Assembly: GCF_000377985.1 (NCBI RefSeq)
Contig: NZ_KB899045.1
Location: 246,013 to 310,012, forward strand
DNA: 64,000 nt
From: Sporolactobacillus vineae DSM 21990 = SL153
Lineage (GTDB): Bacteria > Bacillota > Bacilli > Bacillales > Sporolactobacillaceae
Reading direction: 5' to 3'
Shown: one piece after another, positions 38,328 to 49,226 of the stretch
Layout of the letters: each line of letters begins with the position of its first letter
How positions within the stretch are numbered: position 1 is the first letter of the stretch
The notes under the pieces: model-generated
The model's input: the letters and a program-made list of their open reading frames with translations, nothing else
Databases searched by the model: none
What the model was told of the DNA's origin: nothing
Position numbers and translations under genes: made by a program

Positions 38328-39353
38328 GTGGAACACTTGCTTGATCTTCAGACAAAGCTCATCCCTGATGTCTTAGACATAATGTCCAGCCGCTACCGTA
38401 TTCTTCAATCCTTACATTTTCTTCAGCCGATCGGAAGACGCAGTCTGTCGTCCCATCTTGGTATGACGGAACGCGTCCTGCGGGGCGAAGTGACATTTCT
38501 CAGCCGGCAAGGCCTGATTCAGATGGCGTCAAGCGGCATGTACCTGACGGAACAGGGTGAGGGACTTGTCCGGAAACTGGGTAAAGCCATGGAGGACATT
38601 TCGGGCCTGAAGGAAATGGAGAAGAAACTGGAACGCTGTTTAGGCGTTCCAAGAGCAGTCATCGTATCCGGCGACAGTGATCAGTTCAAACTGGTCAGAA
38701 ACGAGATCGGGCTTGCCTGTGTCAAGGAAATCGAGCGCTGTCTGGAAGAGGATAACATCATCGCGGTAACCGGAGGGTCTACTCTGGCGGCTGTCGCGGA
38801 AATGATGCATCCGCTCCGAAAGCCTCACCGGCAGCTTCTGTTCGTCTCTGCAAGAGGCGGACTTGGTGAAGAGGCCGAGAACCAGGCAAATTCGATCTGC
38901 GCGAAAATGGCCGAGAAGGCTGAAGGACACTATCATCTGCTCCACGTTCCGGACCAGCTGAGTGACGACTCGTATCACAGCCTGATGGAAGAACCGAGCA
39001 TCCATCGCATTCTGGATCTTGTTCACAGTGCGACGATGGTCGTGCACGGGATCGGCAGTGCCAGAACAATGGCACTCCGCCGCCATTCAGGCGTCGAGGT
39101 TCTCAGACAGGTGGATACGGAACATGCTGTGGCCGAAGCTTTTGGCTATTTCTTTGATCGGACGGGCCGGGTGATTCACAAAGTCCAGACGATCGGACTG
39201 CAATGGGAAGACCTGTTTGGCGCACGGTCCGTGATTGCCGTAGCCGGGGGCAAGTCTAAGGCTGAGGCAATTAAGGCTTATTTTAAGAGGGGTCCGGATT
39301 CCGTGCTGGTCACGGATGAGGGCGCCGCGCAAGAGATTTTAAAAAATATTTAA
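38328..39353 (+). CDS. cggR: CggR, central glycolytic genes regulator
   Basis: CggR represses the gapA operon and is relieved by fructose-1,6-bisphosphate. GTG 38328 is chosen because GAGGGGGA precedes it and because the upstream in-frame ATG 38253 would place the operator inside the gene. The result is 341 residues (340 in B. subtilis). The N-terminal helix-turn-helix includes EPIGRRSL-like QPIGRRSLSSHLGMTERVLR (about 35-54). The C-terminal SorC/DeoR-type sugar-phosphate domain (about 90-340) includes IAVTGGSTLAAVAEMM. It is first gene of the glycolytic operon, 24 bp before gapA. Confidence 0.93.
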   Translation: MEHLLDLQTKLIPDVLDIMSSRYRILQSLHFLQPIGRRSLSSHLGMTERVLRGEVTFLSRQGLIQMASSGMYLTEQGEGLVRKLGKAMEDISGLKEMEKKLERCLGVPRAVIVSGDSDQFKLVRNEIGLACVKEIERCLEEDNIIAVTGGSTLAAVAEMMHPLRKPHRQLLFVSARGGLGEEAENQANSICAKMAEKAEGHYHLLHVPDQLSDDSYHSLMEEPSIHRILDLVHSATMVVHGIGSARTMALRRHSGVEVLRQVDTEHAVAEAFGYFFDRTGRVIHKVQTIGLQWEDLFGARSVIAVAGGKSKAEAIKAYFKRGPDSVLVTDEGAAQEILKNI

Positions 39354-39362
39354 ACCATTTAG

Positions 39363-40385
<1,023 letters not shown>

Positions 40386-40417
40386 TGTTTGCCGAAGAAA
40401 CTTTTGAATAGAACCTG

Positions 40418-40450
40418 AATAGCGGAAACAGCTTTGTTTCCGCTATTTTA
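40418..40450 (+). terminator. Terminator or processing hairpin after gapA
   Basis: AATAGCGGAAAC and GTTTCCGCTATT form a perfect 12-bp stem, then TTATC. The weak T-tract would allow read-through into pgk. Confidence 0.75.
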
Positions 40451-40467
40451 TCATGATGTGGCAATTT

Positions 40468-40511
40468 GGATCCGGCGCGGCCGGCCGTAAAGCCGGACAC
40501 GGGCCGGATCC
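40468..40511 (+). repeat. Long GC-rich inverted repeat before pgk
   Basis: GGATCCGGC (40468-40476) and GCCGGATCC (40503-40511) enclose a further GGCCGGCC palindrome. It can fold into a branched stem about 30 bp before the pgk start and may affect processing or translation. Confidence 0.65.
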
Positions 40512-40544
40512 GGACTGGAATAAAGCAGAAAGAGGGGCTTTGTA

Positions 40545-41732
40545 ATGGCAAAGAAAACAATTCGCGACATTGATGTCAAAGGCAAACGCGTTTTCTGCCG
40601 CTGCGACTTCAATGTTCCGCTCGATGGAACGACGGTTACCGATGATACCCGTATCGTCGCCGCACTGCCGACCATCAAATATTTGACCGAGCACGGAGCC
40701 AAATTGATTCTGGCTTCCCATCTTGGCCGCCCGACTCCGGAGAATCGTGATTCTCTGAAGATGGATCCGGTTGCTAAAAAGCTGAGCGAACTGCTTGGCA
40801 AACCGGTTGCCAAGACCGACGAAGTGGTCGGACCGGAAGTTGAAAAAGCTGTTGCCAAGCTGAACGACGGCGACGTGCTTCTGCTTGAGAACGTTCGTTT
40901 TGAAAAAGGCGAAAAGAAGAATGATCCGGAACTGGCCAAGGCGTTTGCTTCACTGGCTGATGTTTATGTCAATGATGCTTTCGGATCAGCTCACCGTGCT
41001 CATGCATCAACTGAAGGCATTGCCCATTATCTGCCTGCAGTTGCCGGCTTCCTGATGGAAAAGGAATTGAAGATTCTCCTCGCTTCGCTTGAAAATCCGA
41101 AGCATCCGTTTACGGCGATCATTGGCGGTGCCAAAGTTACCGACAAGATCGGCGTCATCGAAAATCTGCTGGACAAAGTCGATACATTGATCGTCGGCGG
41201 CGGCCTTTCTTATACTTTTGTTAAAGCTCAGGGCTATGGCATCGGCAAATCACTGCTTGATGCAGATAAGCTCGAACTGGCCAGGAAATTTATCGAAACA
41301 GCCAAAGCGAAGGGCGTTAATTTCCTGACGCCGATCGATACGGTTGTTGCCGATAAATTTGCGGCTGATGCCAATGTCAAGACCGTTGATATCGATAAGA
41401 TCCCTGAAGGCTGGCTTGGCGTCGATATCGGACCGAAGACCGTTGCTTTGTACGCGGATGCCATTAAGAAGTCCAAACTGGTTGTCTGGAACGGACCGAT
41501 GGGCGTCTTCGAAATGGATCCGTTTGCCAAGGGCACGGAAGAAGTTGCCAAGGCTCTGGCCGAAGCAACCGATGCAACCACAATCATCGGCGGCGGCGAT
41601 TCCGCTGCAGCGGTTGCCAAGTTCCATCTGTCGGACAAGATGACTCATATCTCAACCGGCGGCGGTGCATCGCTTGAACTGATGGAAGGCAAGATACTTC
41701 CGGGCGTTGCTGCACTGAATGACGCTGAATAA
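40545..41732 (+). CDS. pgk: Phosphoglycerate kinase
   Basis: Pgk transfers the acyl phosphate of 1,3-bisphosphoglycerate to ADP. The 395-residue product has the substrate-binding basic N-terminal patch ([17 protein letters not shown]), the hinge region and the C-terminal nucleotide-binding GGGDSAAAV and [13 protein letters not shown]. The normal bacterial length. AGAGGGG ribosome-binding site. It follows gapA in the operon; the next gene tpiA starts 40 bp later. Confidence 0.98.
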   Translation: MAKKTIRDIDVKGKRVFCRCDFNVPLDGTTVTDDTRIVAALPTIKYLTEHGAKLILASHLGRPTPENRDSLKMDPVAKKLSELLGKPVAKTDEVVGPEVEKAVAKLNDGDVLLLENVRFEKGEKKNDPELAKAFASLADVYVNDAFGSAHRAHASTEGIAHYLPAVAGFLMEKELKILLASLENPKHPFTAIIGGAKVTDKIGVIENLLDKVDTLIVGGGLSYTFVKAQGYGIGKSLLDADKLELARKFIETAKAKGVNFLTPIDTVVADKFAADANVKTVDIDKIPEGWLGVDIGPKTVALYADAIKKSKLVVWNGPMGVFEMDPFAKGTEEVAKALAEATDATTIIGGGDSAAAVAKFHLSDKMTHISTGGGASLELMEGKILPGVAALNDAE

Positions 41733-41772
41733 ATTTTTGTAATTGAACTGCAAGAAAGGATGGGTGTCATAC

Positions 41773-42534
41773 ATGTCACGCAAACCGATTATTGCCGGTA
41801 ACTGGAAGATGAACAAAACGGTTAAAGAAGCACATGAATTCGTCGAAGCGGTCAAGGACAAAGTGCCTTCTCCGGATATCGTGGATTCGGTGGTTGCCGC
41901 ACCGTTTGTTGCACTCGACCGCATCGTTGCCGACGCGAAGGGCTCCAATCTGAAGATTGCTGCCGAAAATGTTCACTTTGAAGAATCCGGTGCCTATACC
42001 GGAGAAGTCAGCCCGGTTATGCTTCAGGACCTGGGTGTTGACTATGTCATTATCGGCCATTCAGAACGGAGAGCTTATTTCGCTGAAACGGACGATACAG
42101 TCAATAAAAAGGTTCTGGCTGCACTCGCACATCATCTTCTGCCGATTTTCTGTGTCGGCGAATCGCTGGACGAGCGAGAGGGCGGCAGATGGCAGGCTGT
42201 GATTAAGAATCAGGTCACCAAGGCATTTGCCGGCGTTCCTGCAGATCAGGCTCCGTCTGTTGTTGTTGCCTATGAACCCATCTGGGCAATCGGCACCGGT
42301 AAATCCGCAACTGCGGAAATTGCTGAAGAAGTCTGCCATTTCATTCGTGAAACGATTGCCGGGCTGTACGGCAAAGATGCTGCCGAAAAAGTTCGCATTC
42401 AGTATGGCGGCAGTGTAAAACCTGCCAACATCAAGGATTTCCTGGCTCAGGCTGATATCGACGGCGGTCTTGTCGGCGGCGCAAGCCTCCAGCCGGAATC
42501 GTTCCTGGCTCTGCTGGACGGCGCCAAGGCCTGA
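41773..42534 (+). CDS. tpiA: Triosephosphate isomerase
   Basis: TpiA interconverts dihydroxyacetone phosphate and glyceraldehyde-3-phosphate. ATG 41773 gives [16 protein letters not shown] with Lys12. His96 (GHSERR) and the catalytic Glu in [14 protein letters not shown] are present. The C-terminal phosphate gripper is YGGSVKPAN. Length 253, normal. In most Bacillales a cofactor-independent phosphoglycerate mutase follows; here only 181 non-coding bp separate it from eno. Confidence 0.98.
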   Translation: MSRKPIIAGNWKMNKTVKEAHEFVEAVKDKVPSPDIVDSVVAAPFVALDRIVADAKGSNLKIAAENVHFEESGAYTGEVSPVMLQDLGVDYVIIGHSERRAYFAETDDTVNKKVLAALAHHLLPIFCVGESLDEREGGRWQAVIKNQVTKAFAGVPADQAPSVVVAYEPIWAIGTGKSATAEIAEEVCHFIRETIAGLYGKDAAEKVRIQYGGSVKPANIKDFLAQADIDGGLVGGASLQPESFLALLDGAKA

Positions 42535-42632
42535 CTGCCGCACGATGCATGGCTTCGACGTTGTGCACAGGCTGCACGTTCTTAGTCGATAATCCTTGCA
42601 TTTGAATCACTATTGAATCAGAATGATTTGCT

Positions 42633-42672
42633 CCGGAACCGGTTCTTTGTCCGGACATCGGCCGGTTTCCGG
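42633..42672 (+). other. Hairpin in the tpiA-eno gap
   Basis: CCGGAACCGG and CCGGTTTCCGG pair around a loop that itself contains GTCCGGAC. There is no T-run after it. The gap shows no remnant of gpmI that I can read. Confidence 0.6.
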
Positions 42673-42703
42673 CAGCAGTACTTAAAATATCAAAACAAAA
42701 TAA

Positions 42704-44005
<1,302 letters not shown>

Positions 44006-44040
44006 GATTCAGTCCCTTAACGTTTTAAAGGCTGGATGTA

Positions 44041-44084
44041 AAAAACGGTTCCGTCCCGTTTTCGGGTTGCGGAACCGTTTTTTT
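44041..44084 (+). terminator. Terminator of the glycolytic operon
   Basis: AAAACGGTTCCG and CGGAACCGTTTT form a 12-bp stem followed by a run of T. Confidence 0.95.
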
Positions 44085-44162
44085 TAATTTGTCTCGTGTT
44101 TTGTTTATAATAAGAGTCGTAGACATTTTCAGAAAAATTTTCGAAAAAGGCTGGCATCGTTT

Positions 44163-45047
44163 ATGATTCATTATTCCGAAAACCAATTTGCCGACAGCGA
44201 TAAATTTCCTTTTCGCATGAGCATTGATGAGTTTCATGTGGGGGAGATTACCGGTTTGCATGATCATGCGTTTACTGAAATGATCTACGTGGCCGGCGGC
44301 GCCGGCATGCATCAATATAATCGTCGGACAACCGAAATCCGGCGCGGCGATGTGCTCATCATTCAGCCGGGAATGATGCATGCATACAGTGTCGCAAAGG
44401 GTTCTTACCTGAAACTTTACCGAATCATGTTCCATCAACGGCTGCTGGATGGTGAATGGGCGACACTGAATCATGCATCGGCATACATTGATCCCTTTTT
44501 CATTGATCCGTCGATGATCGGGAATAAGTCGTTTCATTCCTCCCTGTCGCTTTCCTCGAGCCGGCAATTCGAACTCGTCCTGCTGCTCGACCGGATCTAC
44601 AGCGAATATACCAGGAAGTCATGGGGCTATCACTGCATGATTCGGATGCAGCTGATGGAAGTATTTCTTTACCTGGCCAGATGGGCGGCTGCAGAACGCC
44701 CTCAGTCTGTTGAGAAAAAGGATCAGTATGAAGAAATTTGCAGCTATGTCAAGCAGCATTATATGCAGGAAATCAGTCTGAAACAGATGTGCAGCTTCAG
44801 CGGCTTGAGCCAGTCCGCTTTTACGATGAATTTTAAAAAGGCAACCGGCGTTTCCTTTCTCGACTATCGAAATAAAGTCCGCATCGATGCGGCCAAAGAT
44901 CTGCTGACCACCACGGATCTGACGGTGACGATGGTCGCTCAGAAGGTCGGATTCAGAGATATCAGCAATTTCAACCGAACGTTTAAGCGTTTCGAAGCCT
45001 GTACCCCGAATGTTTTTCGCAAGAACCAGTCGATCTCCGCGGAATGA
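44163..45047 (+). CDS. AraC-family transcriptional regulator with N-terminal cupin
   Basis: The 294-residue product has an N-terminal cupin-like sensor (about 15-100, EFHVGEITGLHDHAFTEMIY, GDVLIIQPGMMHAY). The C-terminal double helix-turn-helix (about 190-290) includes LKQMCSFSGLSQSAFTMNFK and VAQKVGFRDISNFNRTFKRF. Regulators of this type respond to sugars or, when next to Fur-controlled genes, to siderophores. Its target is unknown. A TATAAT lies about 55 bp upstream. The ribosome-binding site is weak (AAAAAGG at 13 bases), so the start is uncertain. No terminator of its own was found. Confidence 0.88.
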   Translation: MIHYSENQFADSDKFPFRMSIDEFHVGEITGLHDHAFTEMIYVAGGAGMHQYNRRTTEIRRGDVLIIQPGMMHAYSVAKGSYLKLYRIMFHQRLLDGEWATLNHASAYIDPFFIDPSMIGNKSFHSSLSLSSSRQFELVLLLDRIYSEYTRKSWGYHCMIRMQLMEVFLYLARWAAAERPQSVEKKDQYEEICSYVKQHYMQEISLKQMCSFSGLSQSAFTMNFKKATGVSFLDYRNKVRIDAAKDLLTTTDLTVTMVAQKVGFRDISNFNRTFKRFEACTPNVFRKNQSISAE

Positions 45048-45052
45048 GGATT

Positions 45053-45080
45053 ATTGTCAATGACAATGGTTCTCATTATT
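45053..45080. promoter_or_regulatory. Fur-box-like site
   Basis: GACAATGGTTCTCATTATT (45062-45080) matches the Gram-positive Fur box GATAATGATTCTCATTATC at 16 of 19 positions. It overlaps a perfect 7-1-7 palindrome ATTGTCA-A-TGACAAT (45053-45067). It lies right after the araC-type gene and 155 bp before the next gene. Confidence 0.5.
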
Positions 45081-45176
45081 CATATTCTCTTCTCAACGGC
45101 CGGTCGTTTTAGCAGATCGGCTCATTTCTTCGGCATATCTGCACAGTTTTTTTCTCCCCTCAGGATTACGATGTAA

Positions 45177-45205
45177 TTGTAAGCGGTACAGCAATTCTAT
45201 ATAAT
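45177..45205 (+). promoter_or_regulatory. SigA promoter of the DUF2231 gene with overlapping cre-like site
   Basis: TTGTAA (45177-45182), 17 bp and a perfect TATAAT (45200-45205). TTGTAAGCGGTACAG over the -35 resembles cre (two mismatches). Confidence 0.65.
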
Positions 45206-45235
45206 CTCGTATATCTGGAAAGTGGGGGAAAGAAA

Positions 45236-46105
45236 TTGGCAACTCCTAATGTATTCAACACATTTCATTTTCTGGTGCTACATTTCCCGATTGCACTGAT
45301 CGTCGTCAGCTTTCTGTGTGATCTCGTAGCATCATTCGTGAAAAAGTCAAAATGGAACGGGACACTGAAGAAGGCAGGCTATATCACGCTTGTCGCAACG
45401 GCAATCACCGGTATTGTGACTTGCCTGGCCGGCCTGATTGCAGCTGAATCACTCGGCCTGATGGCAACCATCGGGGCACATGCCACGAAGGCAATTATTT
45501 TCACAGCCTATGTGACCGTTCTGGCTGTTGTCCGCATCGTTCTTTCGAAAACGACGAAAAAAGATTTCGGGGACAACCTGCTCTACCTGGTGTTCTCACT
45601 CGTCGGTGCGATTCTGGCTTTCACGTTGTTCAAAATCTATCGCTATCCGCACTGGGGGGTTCTTCAGTTCACCGTTCCGCTGGTGATTGTCGGCTTCCTT
45701 GCTGATCTGTCCGCAATTATCTGGAAAGCGAAGAGCTGGGCCAAGAGTCTGCAGGACATCGGCTACACGTTCCTGATTCTCGGTACAGTTGCCATTATCG
45801 CAACAGTTATCACCGGCTACATGAGAGCCGCTGAAATGCCTGCGTTGGCACATGCCGCGGTTAAGCCGGTTAAGTATGATCCGGCTGCGCTTCATCTGCA
45901 TGCGGTATGGGGCGTGATCACCATGATCGCCTTCATCATACTGAGCGTTGTCCGTTCGTACTTCCACTTCGAATTTGAAGCGAAAGACTTGCTGAAGGGC
46001 AAAGCAGTCTACATCGTCGGTGCGGTTGTCTGCATCGTCATCATTTCCGTCGCTTCTCACCTTGGCGGTACGATCGCTCTGTTCCCTGAACTGTTCGGGA
46101 AATAA
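45236..46105 (+). CDS. Tandem-duplicated DUF2231 membrane protein
   Basis: The 289-residue product starts at TTG 45236 (GGGGGAAA upstream) and has about eight membrane helices in two halves that resemble each other. The first opens HFLVLHFPIALIVVSFLCDL (11-30). The second has LQFTVPLVIVGFLADLSAII (about 143-162), with the same spacing to later helices and a His in each half (GAHATKA; LHLHAVWG). DUF2231 is usually a single unit of about 140 residues, so this looks like a fused duplication. The function is unknown. The paired histidines would allow heme binding, which is speculation. It stands next to the hydrogenase operon but is separated from it by a strong terminator. Confidence 0.75.
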   Translation: MATPNVFNTFHFLVLHFPIALIVVSFLCDLVASFVKKSKWNGTLKKAGYITLVATAITGIVTCLAGLIAAESLGLMATIGAHATKAIIFTAYVTVLAVVRIVLSKTTKKDFGDNLLYLVFSLVGAILAFTLFKIYRYPHWGVLQFTVPLVIVGFLADLSAIIWKAKSWAKSLQDIGYTFLILGTVAIIATVITGYMRAAEMPALAHAAVKPVKYDPAALHLHAVWGVITMIAFIILSVVRSYFHFEFEAKDLLKGKAVYIVGAVVCIVIISVASHLGGTIALFPELFGK

Positions 46106-46127
46106 GCGGCATGCATCACTAAGGCGT

Positions 46128-46167
46128 AAAAAAAGGAAAGTCCGAACCACCGGGCTTTCCTTTTTTT
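46128..46167 (+). terminator. Terminator of the DUF2231 gene
   Basis: AAAAAAAGGAAAG and CTTTCCTTTTTTT pair with CC/GG inside and loop GAACCACC, ending in a T-tract. Confidence 0.92.
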
Positions 46168-46259
46168 ACAATGAATCGGCCAGGATCATCTGAGAAAAAA
46201 ATTTCCGGAATTTTTCAGTTAAGAGGAGCGGTATTATATCACAGAAAATAACTGCTTTA

Positions 46260-46302
46260 TGTGATACATGTCATATTACAATTATAAAAAAATCATTAAA
46301 AT
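46260..46302 (+). promoter_or_regulatory. Fnr-type operator and promoter of the hydrogenase operon
   Basis: TGTGA-TACATG-TCATA (46260-46275) matches the Fnr consensus TGTGA-N6-TCACA at nine of ten arm positions. A -10-like TAAAAT (46297-46302) predicts a start near 46309, placing the operator centre at about -41.5, the classical class II position. A second -10 candidate TATATT lies at 46308-46313. The leader is then about 90 nt. Confidence 0.6.
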
Positions 46303-46396
46303 TTAAATATATTTGACATTTGTCTTACTTTCCAATAACTCAATGGATATCCGATTGACCTGAATGGAGTAGAAACATTGAAAGGAAGCGAATTCA

Positions 46397-47488
46397 GTGA
46401 AAAAGGAAGAACCAACAATTTATCAGACTGTTCTTCAACGAGGGTATTCTCGGCGCACGTTTCTTAAAATGTGCGCAGCGCTTGCCGCAACCCTGGGTCT
46501 GGACTATTCACAGACAAATACGGTTGCCCATGCACTGGAAACGAAAAAGCGAATCCCGGTTATTTGGCTGCAGATGCAGGATTGTACCGGCTGCTCGGAA
46601 TCTTTCATCCGGTCTTCCTATCCAAAGACCGAGAGCGTTATTTTTAATATGATTTCACTGGAATATATGGAACTGCTGACTGCTGCAGCAGGTTTCCAGA
46701 CGGAGGCGGCAGAGCAGAACGTCCTCAAAAAGTATGCCGGTGAATATGTCCTCGTTGTCGAGGGAAGCGTTCCGGTCAATCCCTGTTATCTGACGATCGG
46801 CGGCCGTTCCGGTGCCGACCTGTTAAAAGAGGCAGCCGCACACGCGAAAGCGGTCCTCGCCTTCGGTACCTGTTCCTCATGGGGCGGTATTGCCAAGGCC
46901 AAACCGAATCCGACGGGTGCCCGGCCGATTGCCGCCGTCCTGAAAGGAACCCCGATCATTCGTGTCCCCGGCTGCCCGCCGATTGCCGAGGTGATGACCG
47001 GTGTTCTGGCGCATATCGTCACATTCGGTTCGCTTCCGGAAACGGATATGCTCGGGCGTCCTAAGGCTTTTTACCGGCATCGGATTCATGACAAGTGCAA
47101 CCGCCGTGCTTATTTTGATGCCGGTCTGTTCGCCGAGTCCTTCGATGATCCGAATCTGAAGGCCGGCTATTGCCTCTACAAACTGGGCTGCAAGGGACCG
47201 ACGACTTATAATGCCTGTGCGGAACTGCGCTGGAACGGCGGCATCAGCTACCCGATTCAGTCCGGCAATCCGTGCATCGGCTGTTCAGAAGCAGATTTCT
47301 GGGATAACGGACCGTTCTATACGCACGAGGCGAAACTGCCGCTGACCCAGACGACGATCAATCCGGAGAAGTGGGGTGCCGGGATTACCGCCGCCGCCGC
47401 TGTCGGTGTCGGCGCCCATGCGGGCATTACTGCAGCGGTAAAGCATCATCAGGCGAAAGACCAGAATAAGGGTGATCATCATGAGTAA
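46397..47488 (+). CDS. hyaA: [NiFe] uptake hydrogenase small subunit (group 1)
   Basis: The small subunit carries the iron-sulfur clusters that conduct electrons from the active site to the membrane. The 363-residue product has a Tat signal with SRRTFLK at 18-24 and a hydrophobic stretch after it, so the folded heterodimer is exported. Cluster ligands are visible: CTGCSE (proximal), GTCSSWGG, PGCPP, then HDKCNRR, GYCLYKLGCKGP and GNPCIGCSE (medial and distal). I see no extra cysteines next to the proximal cluster beyond CTGCS. A short C-terminal hydrophobic helix (GITAAAAVGVGAHAG region) and a His-rich tail (KHHQ...DHHE) would anchor it in the membrane. Its end overlaps hyaB by 8 bp. Confidence 0.96.
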   Translation: MKKEEPTIYQTVLQRGYSRRTFLKMCAALAATLGLDYSQTNTVAHALETKKRIPVIWLQMQDCTGCSESFIRSSYPKTESVIFNMISLEYMELLTAAAGFQTEAAEQNVLKKYAGEYVLVVEGSVPVNPCYLTIGGRSGADLLKEAAAHAKAVLAFGTCSSWGGIAKAKPNPTGARPIAAVLKGTPIIRVPGCPPIAEVMTGVLAHIVTFGSLPETDMLGRPKAFYRHRIHDKCNRRAYFDAGLFAESFDDPNLKAGYCLYKLGCKGPTTYNACAELRWNGGISYPIQSGNPCIGCSEADFWDNGPFYTHEAKLPLTQTTINPEKWGAGITAAAAVGVGAHAGITAAVKHHQAKDQNKGDHHE

Positions 47489-49208
47489 ACGTATCGTTGT
47501 CGATCCGATTACGAGAATTGAAGGGCATCTGCGGATTGAAGCGGACGTCCAGAATGGTAAAATTCAGGATGCCTTCAGCTCCGGAACGGCGATCCGCGGG
47601 ATTGAACTGGTGGTTAAAAACAGGGATCCGCGCGACGTCTGGGCCTACGCGCAGCGTATCTGCGGCGTCTGTACCACAGTCCACGCGCTGGCAAGCATCC
47701 GTTCGGTCGAAGATGCTCTGGGCATTCGGATTCCGCAGAATGCCAACCTGATCCGCAATATCATGAATGCGACGATCATCCTGCATGACCATGTCGTTCA
47801 CTTTTATCATCTGCATGCCTTCGACTGGGTCGATGCACTGAGCGTGCTGAAAGCCGATCCGGCTGCCACCAGCAAACTGGCGCAGTCGATTTCGCCGTGG
47901 CCGAATTCATCGCCGGGCTATTTCAAGAGTGTCCAGGCTAAGATCAAGAAAGTGGCGGACAGCGGCCAGCTGGGTGTCTTTGCCAACGGGTACTGGGGGC
48001 ATCCGGGCTACAAACTGCCGCCGGAAGTCAATCTTCTGGCAGTTGCCCACTACCTTGAGGCGCTGGACTGGCAAAAAGAGATTGTGAAGATCCATACCAT
48101 TTTCGGCGGAAAGAACCCGCACCCGCATTACCTGGTCGGCGGGATGGCAACGCCGCTGGACATCAATATGGACAACGGCATTCATTCGGAGAAACTGGCA
48201 CTCATCGATCAGCTGATCTCACAGGCTCACGATTTTGTCAATCAGGTTTATCTTCCCGACCTGCTGGCCATCGGCTCGTTCTACAAGGACTGGGCGAAAC
48301 AGGAGATCGGCGGCGGGCTGAACAACTATCTGTGCTATGGCGACTTTTCGACGAAAGACATCCATGACACGCAGTTATACCGGGTCCCGCGAGGAATCAT
48401 TTTGAACGGCAACATGAACGACGTGCTGGATATCGACCCGCGCGACCCGAATCAGGTCAGTGAGCTGATCGATCACGCCTGGTACACCTATGACGGCAAG
48501 GCGAGCGGCGGACGCCATCCATGGAAAGGCGAAACCAGCATGAATTATACCGGTCCGACGCCGCCGTTCCAAAACCTGAACACGAATGAAAAATACAGCT
48601 GGGTGAAGTCGCCCCGCTGGAAGGGCAATGCGATGGAAACCGGTCCGCTAGCAAGGATCATGGTCGGTTATGCAAAAAATACCGGGGATTACCGTGCACT
48701 TGTTGACGATACGCTGAAAAAGCTTGGTCTCCCGATCACGGCACTCCACTCGGCAGTCGGTAGAACCGTTGCTCGCGGGCTGGATGCCCAGCTGGCGGCC
48801 GACTGGCTGCGCGACGATTTCAACAGCCTGATGGCAAATCTAAAAAGCGGCGATCAGGTCACTTTCGACAACAGCAAGTGGGAACCGAAGACCTGGCCGA
48901 AACACGCACTGGGCGTGGGTACGGTGGAAGCGCCCCGCGGCTCGCTCGGTCACTGGATTGAGATCAAGGACGGTAAAACCGCCAACTATCAGGCGGTCGT
49001 CCCGACAACCTGGAACGCCTCACCGCGTGACGATGCCGGCAGGATCGGCGCCTATGAGTCTTCACTGAAAAATGTACCGGTTGCCGATCCAAACCAGCCG
49101 CTCGAAATCCTGCGGGTGGTGCATTCCTTCGACCCATGTCTTGCCTGCGCTGTTCATCTGACAGATCTTGAGAACAAGAACAAGACGTCGGTTCGTGTCG
49201 ATGGCTGA
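47481..49208 (+). CDS. hyaB: [NiFe] uptake hydrogenase large subunit
   Basis: The large subunit holds the NiFe(CN)2CO site that splits H2. The 575-residue product starts at ATG 47481 overlapping hyaA. N-terminal motifs are TRIEGH (11-16) and RICGVC (Cys61, Cys64). The C-terminal motif DPCLACAVH supplies Cys553 and Cys556 and ends at His559. The 16 residues after His559 are the tail removed by a maturation protease once nickel is inserted. That protease is encoded as a fusion in the next gene. The subunit has no signal of its own and is co-exported with HyaA. Confidence 0.97.
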   Translation: MSKRIVVDPITRIEGHLRIEADVQNGKIQDAFSSGTAIRGIELVVKNRDPRDVWAYAQRICGVCTTVHALASIRSVEDALGIRIPQNANLIRNIMNATIILHDHVVHFYHLHAFDWVDALSVLKADPAATSKLAQSISPWPNSSPGYFKSVQAKIKKVADSGQLGVFANGYWGHPGYKLPPEVNLLAVAHYLEALDWQKEIVKIHTIFGGKNPHPHYLVGGMATPLDINMDNGIHSEKLALIDQLISQAHDFVNQVYLPDLLAIGSFYKDWAKQEIGGGLNNYLCYGDFSTKDIHDTQLYRVPRGIILNGNMNDVLDIDPRDPNQVSELIDHAWYTYDGKASGGRHPWKGETSMNYTGPTPPFQNLNTNEKYSWVKSPRWKGNAMETGPLARIMVGYAKNTGDYRALVDDTLKKLGLPITALHSAVGRTVARGLDAQLAADWLRDDFNSLMANLKSGDQVTFDNSKWEPKTWPKHALGVGTVEAPRGSLGHWIEIKDGKTANYQAVVPTTWNASPRDDAGRIGAYESSLKNVPVADPNQPLEILRVVHSFDPCLACAVHLTDLENKNKTSVRVDG

Positions 49209-49226
49209 TCAGAGGGGGGACAAGTG

